The notes: generated by a model from the sequence alone, not told the origin. DNA of 64,000 bases from an uncultured beta proteobacterium (GCA_903886275.1 CAISLN010000038.1:62001-126000), one strand, 5' to 3'; numbered from the stretch's first letter, positions 7,665 through 17,033 are shown. A program made the numbers and translations.

Positions 7665-10600
7665 TCATTGCCCCAGGGGTATCGGTTTGGTTCTGCTCAA
7701 GCCACGCAACTGGCGCCGCACCAGTTCACCGTTGGTGTCGTGGCAACTCACGCAGCTCAGCTTGTCCGGGTTGGGCACATACAGGGGCGAGAGATGGTGG
7801 TAGCTCACCGGGGTCCAGGCCATGTTCTTGTGGCAGTTGTCGCAAGAACGTGTCGTGTTGAAATGCCCGGCCGGGCGGCCGGATGCGCTCATGCCGTTGT
7901 GGCAGGCCTGGCAGGTATTGGGCGTCACGCCGCTGTGGTTGAACTGTGCCGGCAGCCAACTGGTGGGCCGGTGGCAGGTGTCACAAGAACTGCTCACCAT
8001 CAGGTGGCGCGCCGGCATGCCCGAAGCCGACTTGCCATCGTGGCAGGTCTTGCACTGACCCGCCTGCACACCCTTGTGGTCAAAGCTGTTGCCCAGGCTG
8101 CCGCGGCTGGGCTTGTTGGTCTGGATGGATGGGCGGATGCGGCTCTGGTCCGGCGCGACTTGGGCACTGCGCATGATGGGGCGCTGCATGCCGCGGTCAA
8201 AGCCGCCGTTAAAGCTGTGGCAAACGCTGCAATCATTGGGCGCCTGGCGGGACGCCGTGGTGTGCTTGCTGGGCTTGCGCGTCTGGATGCCGGGCAGTCC
8301 GTACCAAAGCGGTGTGGCGGAATATTCATGACAGCTCTGGCATTGGATTTTTGCCAGCGCGACGTTGGCATGCATGGTCTTGGCGGCCGCTGCGCTGGCC
8401 ATGTTGACGCCAGAAAACAGCGTGGTGCCCACGTGGCAGGCATCACAACCCAGGCCGCCAAAGGGTATGTGCGCCACCGAAGTGTCGGCCTTGGGCTGGT
8501 AGCTAATGGGCGGAGGCGCGCTGCAGGCGACCTGGGTGGCACAGCCTGCGAAAGGTGCGGTACCGCTGGTGCCCCCCATCCCGACCTTATGACAGTGGGT
8601 ACAAGCCGCGCCCGATGCCGGAACCGATGCGTACGCAGTCACCGCTGCCGGCACGGTGAGGCCACTGTGCAGCACGCTGTTTGCGCCCAACTTGCCTGGT
8701 GCGTAGGAATAGTCTCCCGCCACCACGTGACAGCTGGCGCAGGACGCGGTCGAGTTGGGCATGTGACCAGAGGGCTTGCCCTCGGCGGTGAACGACGTGG
8801 TACCCGCATGGCACAGCGAGCAGTCCCCCGTGTCGAGCGTGCCGCCGGTATGGGCTGCATCGGTATAGCCATAGGGGGTCGCGGTCGCGCCGGGGCGCGT
8901 CTGGAAGCCGTTGTAGGCGGTGGTAGGCACGGCCAGGTTCAGCGCGCCGGGTGTGCGCGTGTAGCTGCCCACGCCAAGCCAGGCGTAGCCGCGTTCGTGA
9001 CAGGCATTGCAGCTCAAACCGGTGCTGTTGCTGTGTATGAGCGTGCCGGCCACCAGGGGCGTGGCAAATTTCGTTCCTACTGCGGTCACCGAAACCAGCC
9101 CCGTGGGCACCGAGGCCGAGTGGCAGGCTTCACAGGCGGCGGTATTGGGAATGTGCGTGCCGGCGCCTTGCACCGCGCTGGACGCGGGGATCGCCACTAT
9201 GGCCGTGACCCCGGTGAAAGTGGTGTTGCTGATACCAGCGCCATGGCAGGCGGCGCAGCCGGTGGTAAAGCCCGCGTGGCTGAATTTGCCGCCGGCAAAA
9301 GTGCCACTGGCTACCGGCGTGGCCGCAGGCACATGGCAGACCTCGCAAGCCGTGTTGCCGAAGGGAATGTGGTTGGCCACACTGGCCGGCGACTTGATGA
9401 CAAAGCCAATCGAGGGAATGGCAAACGCCGCCGCATTGGCTGCGCTGTGGCACTGCGCGCAATTGGCCGTGGTAGAGGGCGCATAGGTATGGATATTGGC
9501 CAGCGTCATGGTTTGCACAAAGGTCGCCGTGTTGCTGACCGGTAGGCCGTTGGACGCGGCCAAATCGGTGTGGCAACTCTGGCATTGGGCCGTTGCGCTG
9601 GTCGGGATATGGTTGCTCGGCTTGGCCACCGCCGAGAAACTGCTCGTGCTGCCATGGCAGGCCGAACATTCACCACCACCGGACGGGTGGTTGGCATCGA
9701 GTACCGAGTTCACCGAGGCCGGGCTATTGGGCCGGGTGTGAAAGCCGGTGTAGTTGGCACCGGGCGTCTTCACGCTCGGAGAGCGCGGGTACAGGCTGAC
9801 ATCGACCCAGGTTAAACCGGCTTCATGGCAGCTGTTGCAACTGCCGTTGACGCCGGTATGGATCATGCTGCCATTGGGCGTGGGCGACTTGAACTTGGTG
9901 GAGCCCGGCGTGGTCACGCTGGCCGACGCATTGACCAGCGTCAGCGGCATGCTGCCCAGGTGGCAGGTCTCGCAATTGGCGTTGATGGGCGAGGGAATGT
10001 GGTTGCTTGCCCCAGACGTGGTGGGTGGCAACACCACGATGGCCGTGATGCCCTTGAAGCTGCTGGCGGTGATGGTGCTGCCATGGCAGGCATCGCAGCC
10101 GGTGCTGATGCCGGCATGGCTGTACTTGCCGCCCGCAAAGGTGGTGCTGGTGCTGCCAGCCCTGGACAGGCCGGTGGGAATGGCCGTGTGGCAGATTCCG
10201 CAATCCGTGTTGGCCGGATTGGGCACATGCGCAGGGGACAGCACCGGCGAGGTCGGGGTGACCGGCGTCTGGCCGCCCTGGAAGGTGGCACTGGTGATGC
10301 CGCCGTGGCAGGTGGCGCAGGAGGACGTGACGCCGCTGTGGTTGAAGGCCGAGTTGCTAAACAACGCGGCGTTTTGCACCGGCGTGATCAGACTGCTGTT
10401 GCTGCCCACGTGGCAGGACTCGCAACCCAGATTGCCCATGGGGATGTGGTTGCTCGCCGGCGCCTTGATCGTCATGACCGCCGTGTTGTATATCTGCGCG
10501 TTGTCCGCACTGTGGCACTGGGCGCAGTTGGTGCTTGTGGAGGGAGCGTTGGCATGAATGGCCGCAAGCGTCGGCATGGTCGTGTAGTTGGTGCTGGTGT

Positions 10601-13600
10601 GGCAAGTCGTACAGGCCACTGCCGCCGTCGGGATGTGGTTGGCCGGCTTCACATTGGTTGCCCACTCGGCAAAGCCGACGTGGCAGCTGGAGCAGTCGCC
10701 TCCGACAGGGTGCACCGGGTCTGTCACCCAATAGGTGCCTACTCCTGCCTGGGGGCGCGTGTTGAAGCCGGTGTAGGGTGCTGCCTTGAGCGTGGTGTAG
10801 GCGTCCACACCCATCCACACCATGTCTCTTTCGTGGCAGTTGCTGCAACTGCCGGATACGCCGGTGTGGGTCGCGGCGGTGTTGGGCGGGGGCGAGCGAA
10901 ACGCACTGCCTGGCAGCGTACTCGCCACGTTGTACGGCGACAAGGTACTTGGCATGCTGCCCAGATGGCAGGTCTCGCAGGTGGTGGAGCTGGGGATGTG
11001 GCTGCTAATGCCCGCCGGGGTGGTGGGCGGCATCAGCACCAGTTTATTGGGTGCGATGCCCTGGAAGCCAGTCACATTGGGACCATGGCATTGGGCGCAG
11101 TTGCTGCCCATACCCACATGGCTGAAAGCGGAGCCGGTGAATTTGGACGCATCGGTCAAGCTTGCGGTGGCCATGCTGGAGCCGGTGCCAATGTGGCAAC
11201 TCTCGCAGCCCTGGTTGCGCATGGGGATGTGGTTGCTGGCCGGCCGCACGATGGATTTCCGACCGGCCGTGCTGTAGAGGGTTGCATTGTCTATGCTGTG
11301 GCACAGGCTGCAGTTGGTAGAGGGCGACTGCAGGTTCTGGTGGATTTTGGTGATGGTTGGCACATCGCCCCAAGGCGCATGGCAAGCGGTGCACTGCCCG
11401 CCAGAGACGATAGGGATGTGCTTGTCTGGCAGCGAGGGCGTACCAAAGGCGTTGGTATTGCCATGGCATTGCGAGCACTCGCCCGTCCCGCTAGGGTGGT
11501 TCACATCGGCCATGGAGTAGCCCGCAGCCGATCCCGGCCGGGTGTGAAAGCCGGTGTACAGCTGGTTCGGGTTGCTGTTGTTCACTGCGGTGAGGTTGCG
11601 CGCATAGGCGGCCATGTTCATGCCTATCCATGCGTTGCCCGCCTCGTGGCAGCTGTTGCAAGAACCGGAACTATCGGCATGAATCTTGGCACTGTCGGGC
11701 GGGGAGACGGCAAAGCCAGTGCCGGACGCACCGGTTACCGACAACAGGCCGGAAGGCACGCTACCCAAGTGGCAGTTCTCGCAGGTGCTGCTGCTAGGAA
11801 TATGGCCCGACGGTGCAGCGGTGGAGGGCATGACCACCAAGTTGCTCACGCCCTTGAACGGACCGGCCCCGCTTACGTGGCAGTTGGCACAACCCGTGGT
11901 GACGCCGGTGTGGATGTACTGGCCACCCGCAAACGAAGGGCTGCCACTGTAGCCGGTGGGCGGAACCAGGACAGCAGGAATACTGTTGACGTGGCAAATT
12001 TCGCAACCCACGTTGCTCGACACCGGAATGTGCGGCGGTGACTGCCCAGCCACCGACTTCGGGTTGACGCCGTCAAAGGTGCCGGCCACCACATTGGCGC
12101 CGTGGCAGTTGGCGCAACCGGTGGTGATGCCGGAATGGCTGAACGCAGAGTTGCTGAAATGCGAGCCCTCGGGTACCGGCGTGGAGGCAATGTTGGAGCC
12201 GCCGCCCACATGGCAGCTGGCGCAGCCCAGCGCACCCATGTCAATGTGGTTGACGGCGGGGGTCTTGATCGGCATCAGCGTCGTGGTGGCTGCGTACAGG
12301 GCGGCGTTATCGGTGCTGTGGCACTGCTCGCAATGGTCGCTCGGATATTGCAGGTTGTTGTGGGTCAGGCCCACGGCCGGCGCAGTACCGAAGCTGGTGT
12401 GGCAGGCGCTACAGGCGGCGTTGGCGCGGTAGGGAATGTGACCCGCTGGCGCCGAAGGTTGCCCAAAGGCGATGGTGTCGCCGTGGCACAGCGAGCATTC
12501 GCCCGCGCTGGGTCCGGGGTGGTTGTTCGGGTCGGCCACCGAGTAGCCGGAGGCACTGAGCAGGGGGCGTGTATGAAAGCCTTTGTACAGCGCTGTTGCA
12601 GTGGTAAAGGTGGCTGGACTTCGGGTGTACAGGGGCAGGTCCACACCCACCCAGGCCATGCCCGCTTCGTGGCAGGCGCTGCAACTGCCCGCCGCATGGC
12701 TGTGGATCTGCGTGGAGCTGGGGGGCGAATTCCGGAACAGGCTGCTACCCACGGCGCGCGGTGACGACGCGGCAATCAAGCCAGCCGGCAGGCTGCCCGC
12801 ATGGCAACTCTCGCAGGTGGTCGAGGTCGGCATGTGCGCGTTGGCGCCGCTTGAGGCAGGCATCACGATGAGGGAGGTGATGCCGTAAAAGCTGTTGTTG
12901 GAAATAGCTGGGCCGTGGCAATTCACGCAGCCGGTGGTGACACCGCCATGGTCGAACTGCGCATTGGCAAAGGTCTTCATGCCCACGGCGGGAACCAGTC
13001 CGGCGGGCGCTGCACCATGGCAACTGTCACAGCTCGCTGTGGCGGGAACGTGGATTGGTGTCAGGCTGCCAATCGTCCTTGGCAACACACCCACAAAGGT
13101 TCCGGAAGTCACCGTCGCGCCATGGCAGTCCGCACAAGTCTTCGTTGCACTGGCATGGTTGAAAAGGGAGTTGGCAAAGTTGGCACCATCGGCCACCGGT
13201 GTCGTCGCCATGCTGGAGTTGGCCCCCACGTGGCAGGCCTCACAGCCCAGGCTGCCCATGGGAATGTGGGCGGCGTCCGGCGCCTTGATGAGGTTGTTGG
13301 CGCTGCGGTACAGGGCGGCGTTGGCCAGACTGTGGCACTGGATGCAGTTGGCGCTGGTGTTCTGGATGTTGGCGTGGATGGCTGACAGCGAAGGCATGAC
13401 GGAGAAGCTGCTCGCTGTGTGGCAAGCCGTGCAGGCAACCGGCGCCGTTGGAATGTGGTTAGCCGGCATCTTGAGACCGGTGAACTCCACCGTGGTGTGG
13501 CACTTGTCACAAGGCTGGCCTTGGGCCAACGCAGCCTGGTGCGTGGCATCTGCCGGGTTGGTCATCACGCCGGGATGCGGGTTCTGGGAGCTGTGGCAGT

Positions 13601-14021
13601 TCACGCAGGTCAGCGCTGCGACGCTGGTATGGCTAAAGGTGCGCGAAGCGTCCGCAAACTGTGCCTGGGTCGCGGAATGGCAGCTTTCGCAGGAGGCGTT
13701 GCCCAGAGGGATGTGGTTGCGCGGCATGACGGAAGACTGGGCGCGCGGGTTGTTCCAGCCGTGGCAGGAGGCACAGTCCTTGGGCGTGCCCTTGAAGGTG
13801 CCTTGGGTGTGGCAGGTTTCACAGCGCACATTCTGGTGCTGACCGTTGAGCACAAAGCCGGTGCTGGCATGGTCAAAGTCGGCACCGCCTTGCTGCGCCT
13901 GCGTCAGCCGCGCCGCACCGAACTGCAGCAGCGCAAAGGCCAGCAGTGCCCAAAAAATGGCCAGGGCGCGCCTGCGCCAGGGTCCGCCCAGAAGGGCAAG
14001 CCAAAGGTTCATATGGCGCAT
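7665..14021 (-). CDS. Giant multihaem cytochrome c with 56 CXXCH motifs
   Basis: The 2118-residue product starts at the ATG at 14021, preceded by AGGGAG 8 bases upstream; a second ATG lies 9 bases inside. An N-terminal hydrophobic segment ending near LTQAQ is a Sec signal with no lipobox. I count 56 CXXCH motifs and many distal His residues in HIP, HIPMG and FNHSG contexts. The body is five tandem modules of 9, 9, 7, 9 and 7 haems, followed by a different C-terminal section of 11 haems. The chain is rich in Ser, Thr, Ala, Gly and Pro, unlike the Lys-rich 24-haem protein next to it, which fits an extracellular or surface location. It probably works as a long electron wire to an outside donor or acceptor. 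Haem number is a hand count; the role is inferred. Confidence 0.88.
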   Translation of the reverse strand: MRHMNLWLALLGGPWRRRALAIFWALLAFALLQFGAARLTQAQQGGADFDHASTGFVLNGQHQNVRCETCHTQGTFKGTPKDCASCHGWNNPRAQSSVMPRNHIPLGNASCESCHSATQAQFADASRTFSHTSVAALTCVNCHSSQNPHPGVMTNPADATHQAALAQGQPCDKCHTTVEFTGLKMPANHIPTAPVACTACHTASSFSVMPSLSAIHANIQNTSANCIQCHSLANAALYRSANNLIKAPDAAHIPMGSLGCEACHVGANSSMATTPVADGANFANSLFNHASATKTCADCHGATVTSGTFVGVLPRTIGSLTPIHVPATASCDSCHGAAPAGLVPAVGMKTFANAQFDHGGVTTGCVNCHGPAISNNSFYGITSLIVMPASSGANAHMPTSTTCESCHAGSLPAGLIAASSPRAVGSSLFRNSPPSSTQIHSHAAGSCSACHEAGMAWVGVDLPLYTRSPATFTTATALYKGFHTRPLLSASGYSVADPNNHPGPSAGECSLCHGDTIAFGQPSAPAGHIPYRANAACSACHTSFGTAPAVGLTHNNLQYPSDHCEQCHSTDNAALYAATTTLMPIKTPAVNHIDMGALGCASCHVGGGSNIASTPVPEGSHFSNSAFSHSGITTGCANCHGANVVAGTFDGVNPKSVAGQSPPHIPVSSNVGCEICHVNSIPAVLVPPTGYSGSPSFAGGQYIHTGVTTGCANCHVSGAGPFKGVSNLVVMPSTAAPSGHIPSSSTCENCHLGSVPSGLLSVTGASGTGFAVSPPDSAKIHADSSGSCNSCHEAGNAWIGMNMAAYARNLTAVNNSNPNQLYTGFHTRPGSAAGYSMADVNHPSGTGECSQCHGNTNAFGTPSLPDKHIPIVSGGQCTACHAPWGDVPTITKIHQNLQSPSTNCSLCHSIDNATLYSTAGRKSIVRPASNHIPMRNQGCESCHIGTGSSMATASLTDASKFTGSAFSHVGMGSNCAQCHGPNVTGFQGIAPNKLVLMPPTTPAGISSHIPSSTTCETCHLGSMPSTLSPYNVASTLPGSAFRSPPPNTAATHTGVSGSCSNCHERDMVWMGVDAYTTLKAAPYTGFNTRPQAGVGTYWVTDPVHPVGGDCSSCHVGFAEWATNVKPANHIPTAAVACTTCHTSTNYTTMPTLAAIHANAPSTSTNCAQCHSADNAQIYNTAVMTIKAPASNHIPMGNLGCESCHVGSNSSLITPVQNAALFSNSAFNHSGVTSSCATCHGGITSATFQGGQTPVTPTSPVLSPAHVPNPANTDCGICHTAIPTGLSRAGSTSTTFAGGKYSHAGISTGCDACHGSTITASSFKGITAIVVLPPTTSGASNHIPSPINANCETCHLGSMPLTLVNASASVTTPGSTKFKSPTPNGSMIHTGVNGSCNSCHEAGLTWVDVSLYPRSPSVKTPGANYTGFHTRPNSPASVNSVLDANHPSGGGECSACHGSTSSFSAVAKPSNHIPTSATAQCQSCHTDLAASNGLPVSNTATFVQTMTLANIHTYAPSTTANCAQCHSAANAAAFAIPSIGFVIKSPASVANHIPFGNTACEVCHVPAATPVASGTFAGGKFSHAGFTTGCAACHGAGISNTTFTGVTAIVAIPASSAVQGAGTHIPNTAACEACHSASVPTGLVSVTAVGTKFATPLVAGTLIHSNSTGLSCNACHERGYAWLGVGSYTRTPGALNLAVPTTAYNGFQTRPGATATPYGYTDAAHTGGTLDTGDCSLCHAGTTSFTAEGKPSGHMPNSTASCASCHVVAGDYSYAPGKLGANSVLHSGLTVPAAVTAYASVPASGAACTHCHKVGMGGTSGTAPFAGCATQVACSAPPPISYQPKADTSVAHIPFGGLGCDACHVGTTLFSGVNMASAAAAKTMHANVALAKIQCQSCHEYSATPLWYGLPGIQTRKPSKHTTASRQAPNDCSVCHSFNGGFDRGMQRPIMRSAQVAPDQSRIRPSIQTNKPSRGSLGNSFDHKGVQAGQCKTCHDGKSASGMPARHLMVSSSCDTCHRPTSWLPAQFNHSGVTPNTCQACHNGMSASGRPAGHFNTTRSCDNCHKNMAWTPVSYHHLSPLYVPNPDKLSCVSCHDTNGELVRRQLRGLSRTKPIPLGQ
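8997..13511 (-). repeat. Five tandem protein-level modules of 9, 9, 7, 9 and 7 haems inside the giant cytochrome
   Basis: Modules end at a motif of the form GSC-x-x-CHE (CHEAG or CHER), whose CXXCH codons lie at 12669-12683, 11646-11660, 10833-10847, 9825-9839 and 8997-9011. The spacings are 341, 271, 336 and 276 codons. Each later module carries the same order: GFHTRP, GEC-x-x-CHG, a THIP-type pair, CHS-x-DNA, LGC-x-SCHVG, then HSGVTTGC-x-x-CHG and a CHLGS motif. The 7-haem modules lack one two-haem block of the 9-haem form. The first module (haems 5-13) has lost the GFHTRP segment. Confidence 0.85.
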
Positions 14022-14055
14022 GGTGTGCTCCCTGTTGCGTGGGCAACTTGTTGCT

Positions 14056-15879
14056 TCATTTGTCCGCCCCCTGGCCGACACGGTTCTTGACCTTCTTCCA
14101 GTTGTCCACTACGTGGCACTGGTCGCAGCGCGGGCCAAAGCCGCCGCTGTGTACATCGTCTGTGCGGTGACAGGACACGCAGGTCGTGCTCTGCGGTGCA
14201 GCATCCTTGCCCGCAGGTGCCTGCTGCTTGTGGCAGGCGGTGCAGCTGGCCTTGAGGTGCGAGCTCTCCAGTCTGTACTTGGTGCGCGTGTTGTGGTCGA
14301 AGGACCAGGTGCTCCAGGCACGGGTGCTGTGGCAGGACTCGCAGCGCAGGCCAAACACCAGCTTGTGCTTGTCTTTGTGGCAGCTGTAGCAGTCGCGCGG
14401 CGCGTCCTTGTAGCGCAGTGTCAGGTGGCAGGTCTTGCACTCGGCCAGGATGTGGCGCCCTGTCAGCGGGAAGCGCGATGTGCCATGGTTGAAGTTCGTG
14501 CCCTTCCAGGCCCGGTCGTTGTGGCAGGACTCGCATGTATCGCCGAGTTGGGTCTCGTGCTTGTCGTCCTTTTTGTGGCAAGACAGGCAGGTAAGCAGCG
14601 TGTTGCGGTAGTTTTCCAGGTCCTTGTGGCAGGCGCTGCATTTCACGGCAGGGGCGGCGTGCGCATTGCGCAGCGGGAATTTGGTCTTGTCGTGCAAGAA
14701 GCGCCCGCTGGTGTTTTTCCAGTCCTGGGCGCTGTGGCAGTCGCCGCATTCACGGCCCAGATTGCTCTTGTGCTTGTCGTCCTTCTGGTGGCAGCCAAAG
14801 CAGTCCTTGGGCGCCTCCTTGTACATAACGCTCTTGTGGCAGGCCTTGCACTCGGCCCGGGCGTGCTTGCCCAGCAGCGGAAATGGGGTCTTTTCGTGAC
14901 TGAACTTGGCCACTTCCTTCCAGTTCTTTTCGGTGTGGCAGGCGGCGCAATTGCTACCCAGCGTGTCCTTGTGCTTGTCGTCTTTCTTGTGACAGGCATA
15001 GCAATCGGGCTTCAACTTTTCCTTATAAAGATTGCCGCTGTGGCATTCCTTGCAGGCGGTCGTGCGGTGCTTGCCGCGCAGCTCGTATGGGGTGTCGGCG
15101 TCGTGGTTGAAGCTGGAGGGCTTCCAGGCCTTTGTGCCGTGACAACTCTCGCACTTCTCGCCATACAGGCCCTTGTGGCCCTTCTGCTCATCTATTTTGC
15201 GGTGGCAGGCGTAGCAGTTCTTGGGCGTGTCCTTGTAAACATTGTCCTTGTGGCAGTCGGCGCATTTCACATCGCTGTGCTTGCCGGTCAGCGAGAACTT
15301 GGTGGTCTCGTGGTCAAAGCGGGCTTCCTTCCAGTCACTCTCGTTGTGGCAGTCTGCACATTGGGGCCCCAGGCTGCCCTTGTGCTTGTCGTCCTTTTTG
15401 TGGCAACTGCTGCAATCCTGCGCGGCTTCGCGGTGTTTTTTGCCGGCCGCATGGCATTTTTCGCAGACCACTTTTTCGTGCTTGCCATGCAGGGCGTAAT
15501 CGGTCTTGTGGTTGTGGTCGAACTTCTTGGGGTCCACCTCGGTGGTCTTCAGGTCACGCCCCTTGTGGTCCGTATGGCAGCTTTTGCACAGCACCGGTTG
15601 CTCTAGGCGGCCGTGCAAGCCGGTCTTGGCGCGCACATCGGCGCCCACCGGTTTGTGGCAATCCATGCACAGGCCGTCCTGGGCCTTGCGGTCGAGCTTG
15701 ACGTGGCATTGCTTGCAGTCGTCCTCGTACTTGGCGTGTCCCTGCATCAGCTTGCCCGGCGCCATGATGGACTCAATCCCCTGCGCCTGCGCAGCAGCCG
15801 CCAGCCACAACAGGCACAGGCAACAGCAGACGCGCAGCCAAGGCATGGATAGTCGGTGGAGCCGGGAGTGAAAAGCCAT
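14056..15879 (-). CDS. Periplasmic cytochrome c with 24 CXXCH motifs
   Basis: The 607-residue product has a signal peptide (LLWLAAAAQAQG, cut near residue 33) and 24 CXXCH motifs by hand count. Most of it is a three-haem unit repeated about seven times. The chain is very rich in Lys, Asp and His, so it should be soluble and strongly charged, as expected of a periplasmic electron carrier. The start lies 6 bases after the stop of the inner-membrane gene and the stop is 34 bases before the giant cytochrome. A second Met at 15846 could also serve as start. It probably passes electrons between the inner-membrane protein and the outer-membrane assembly; this is inference from layout. Confidence 0.88.
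   Translation of the reverse strand: MAFHSRLHRLSMPWLRVCCCLCLLWLAAAAQAQGIESIMAPGKLMQGHAKYEDDCKQCHVKLDRKAQDGLCMDCHKPVGADVRAKTGLHGRLEQPVLCKSCHTDHKGRDLKTTEVDPKKFDHNHKTDYALHGKHEKVVCEKCHAAGKKHREAAQDCSSCHKKDDKHKGSLGPQCADCHNESDWKEARFDHETTKFSLTGKHSDVKCADCHKDNVYKDTPKNCYACHRKIDEQKGHKGLYGEKCESCHGTKAWKPSSFNHDADTPYELRGKHRTTACKECHSGNLYKEKLKPDCYACHKKDDKHKDTLGSNCAACHTEKNWKEVAKFSHEKTPFPLLGKHARAECKACHKSVMYKEAPKDCFGCHQKDDKHKSNLGRECGDCHSAQDWKNTSGRFLHDKTKFPLRNAHAAPAVKCSACHKDLENYRNTLLTCLSCHKKDDKHETQLGDTCESCHNDRAWKGTNFNHGTSRFPLTGRHILAECKTCHLTLRYKDAPRDCYSCHKDKHKLVFGLRCESCHSTRAWSTWSFDHNTRTKYRLESSHLKASCTACHKQQAPAGKDAAPQSTTCVSCHRTDDVHSGGFGPRCDQCHVVDNWKKVKNRVGQGADK
14113..15414 (-). repeat. Tandem three-haem modules of the 24-haem cytochrome
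   Basis: From the fifth to the last haem the protein repeats a pattern of roughly 70 residues: CYACHKKDDKHK, then LG-x-x-C-x-x-CH, then WK-x-x-x-F-x-H, then LTGKH-x-x-x-x-C-x-x-CHK and YK-x-x-PK. Six copies are full and the last is cut short after two haems. The DDKHK stretch recurs at least four times almost unchanged, which suggests recent tandem duplication or strong constraint. Confidence 0.8.
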
Positions 15880-15885
15880 GCGGTG

Positions 15886-16773
15886 CTAATACGCGTGGAC
15901 CGCGTACACATGCACCAGAGCCGTCAGGATCAGTACATAGACAAAGGGGATGTGCGCCACATGCCAGAGCGAAAACAGAAACGAATAGGCCGTGAACTGG
16001 GCCACGCGCACCACAGAGTTCAGGTAGCGATCGACCAGCCCCTTGGCGCGCAAACGCCGGTGCGTCAGGTCTTGCTTGCTCCAGCGCTGGCTGGCCGCCA
16101 TGAGATCCAGCAAGGCGTCGAGCTCGGCGGTGCAATGGCGGTAGGTCTGCCAGCGCAGCAGGGGCAACCAAAATACCGCGCGCACCGCATGCAACAGGCC
16201 GGAGTGGGGCACCTGCTCGCGCAGTTCAAAATCCTTCAGGCGTTGCTCCACCCCGGGAGCAAAGCTCAGGCGCGAATGGGCATGGTCCATGCCAGCGCGG
16301 CGCAACAGGTCCTGCAGGTCGGCCTGCCCGGATTGCAGACCTCGGTTGATGCGCTGAAAAATGAAGCGCCCTGCCACGCCACTGCCGGCCACCAGCAGCA
16401 TGCTGTACAGGGCCACGGAGGCATTCAAAGAGGAGGTTTTGAAATTGGAGTGCAGCAAGATCAGCAGCGGGCCCAGAACACCCAGCACCACATGCAGCCA
16501 GAACCAGAACCGGATGTTGCCCCAGCCATGGGCGAAGTGAAGGTGCTTGCGCAGCGGATAGAGCAAGAGCAGCAGCAGCATCACGGCGCCGGTGACACCG
16601 ATCCAGTAACCCATGTCATCACCCGCAGTGAACAGCCCCAAGCGGCTGATGCACCAGGTGCCCCATACCAGCAGCGCGAGCGCCAGATAGACGAGGGTAT
16701 CGCCCGCCAGCATCCGGGCGGACGACTTTTCATCGGCTGCGGCCTCGCCTGCAGTGTCTGCAGAAGTGTTCAT
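15886..16773 (-). CDS. His-rich inner-membrane protein at the head of the cytochrome block, possible b-type quinol-linked subunit
   Basis: From the ATG at 16773 the product is 295 residues; a GTG at 16815 is an alternative. It has about four N-terminal membrane helices, a soluble middle part (about 140-250) and C-terminal helices. His94 and His108 lie in one hydrophobic segment 14 residues apart, and His271, His274, His288 and His293 lie in the last ones, which is the sort of pattern that ligates haem b. A conserved inner-membrane protein of unknown family is part of PCC3-type clusters, as I recall them. The likely role is electron exchange between the quinone pool and the 24-haem cytochrome. 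Its family was not recognised with certainty. Confidence 0.65.
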   Translation of the reverse strand: MNTSADTAGEAAADEKSSARMLAGDTLVYLALALLVWGTWCISRLGLFTAGDDMGYWIGVTGAVMLLLLLLYPLRKHLHFAHGWGNIRFWFWLHVVLGVLGPLLILLHSNFKTSSLNASVALYSMLLVAGSGVAGRFIFQRINRGLQSGQADLQDLLRRAGMDHAHSRLSFAPGVEQRLKDFELREQVPHSGLLHAVRAVFWLPLLRWQTYRHCTAELDALLDLMAASQRWSKQDLTHRRLRAKGLVDRYLNSVVRVAQFTAYSFLFSLWHVAHIPFVYVLILTALVHVYAVHAY

Positions 16774-16899
16774 CTTTGTATTTGCGTCCCTGAATGGCCA
16801 TGTCTCCCCATGCACTCACCCAAAACGGCAAACGCTTGCTGGCACCTCACGCAAATGCTATTACAAAGTTCTGATGAGAAGCAAACTTGCTCCCGGCAA

Positions 16900-16915
16900 T
16901 GTGGTCATATTCACA
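16900..16915. promoter_or_regulatory. Crp/Fnr-family-like palindrome upstream of the cytochrome block
   Basis: On the minus strand the site reads TGTGAATATGACCACA. This matches the TGTGA-N6-TCACA half-site pattern at 9 of 10 positions. A possible -10 (TAATAG, 16858-16863 complement) would put the start of transcription near 16850 and the site about 57 bases upstream of it, a normal activator position. The -35 spacing is poor. This is a motif match only. Confidence 0.35.
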
Positions 16916-17033
16916 CAAGCCGGGACTTCACAGTAACAGTCTGTAAGCGCGCCCTGGCACCGCTCTCCAAACGCATAGCAACATGGAGGCGCGACTTCGC
17001 CCCTGGGTTTGCAGCGGCGTGAGTGGCCAGGAG

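Noticed and set aside
7668-9545. Long plus-strand frame opposite the giant cytochrome
   Set aside because: It is a shadow of the CXXCH codons (repeated His/Gly/Ala-rich text) without a domain or ribosome-binding site; several more such frames lie at 9825-12041 and 13846-15606.
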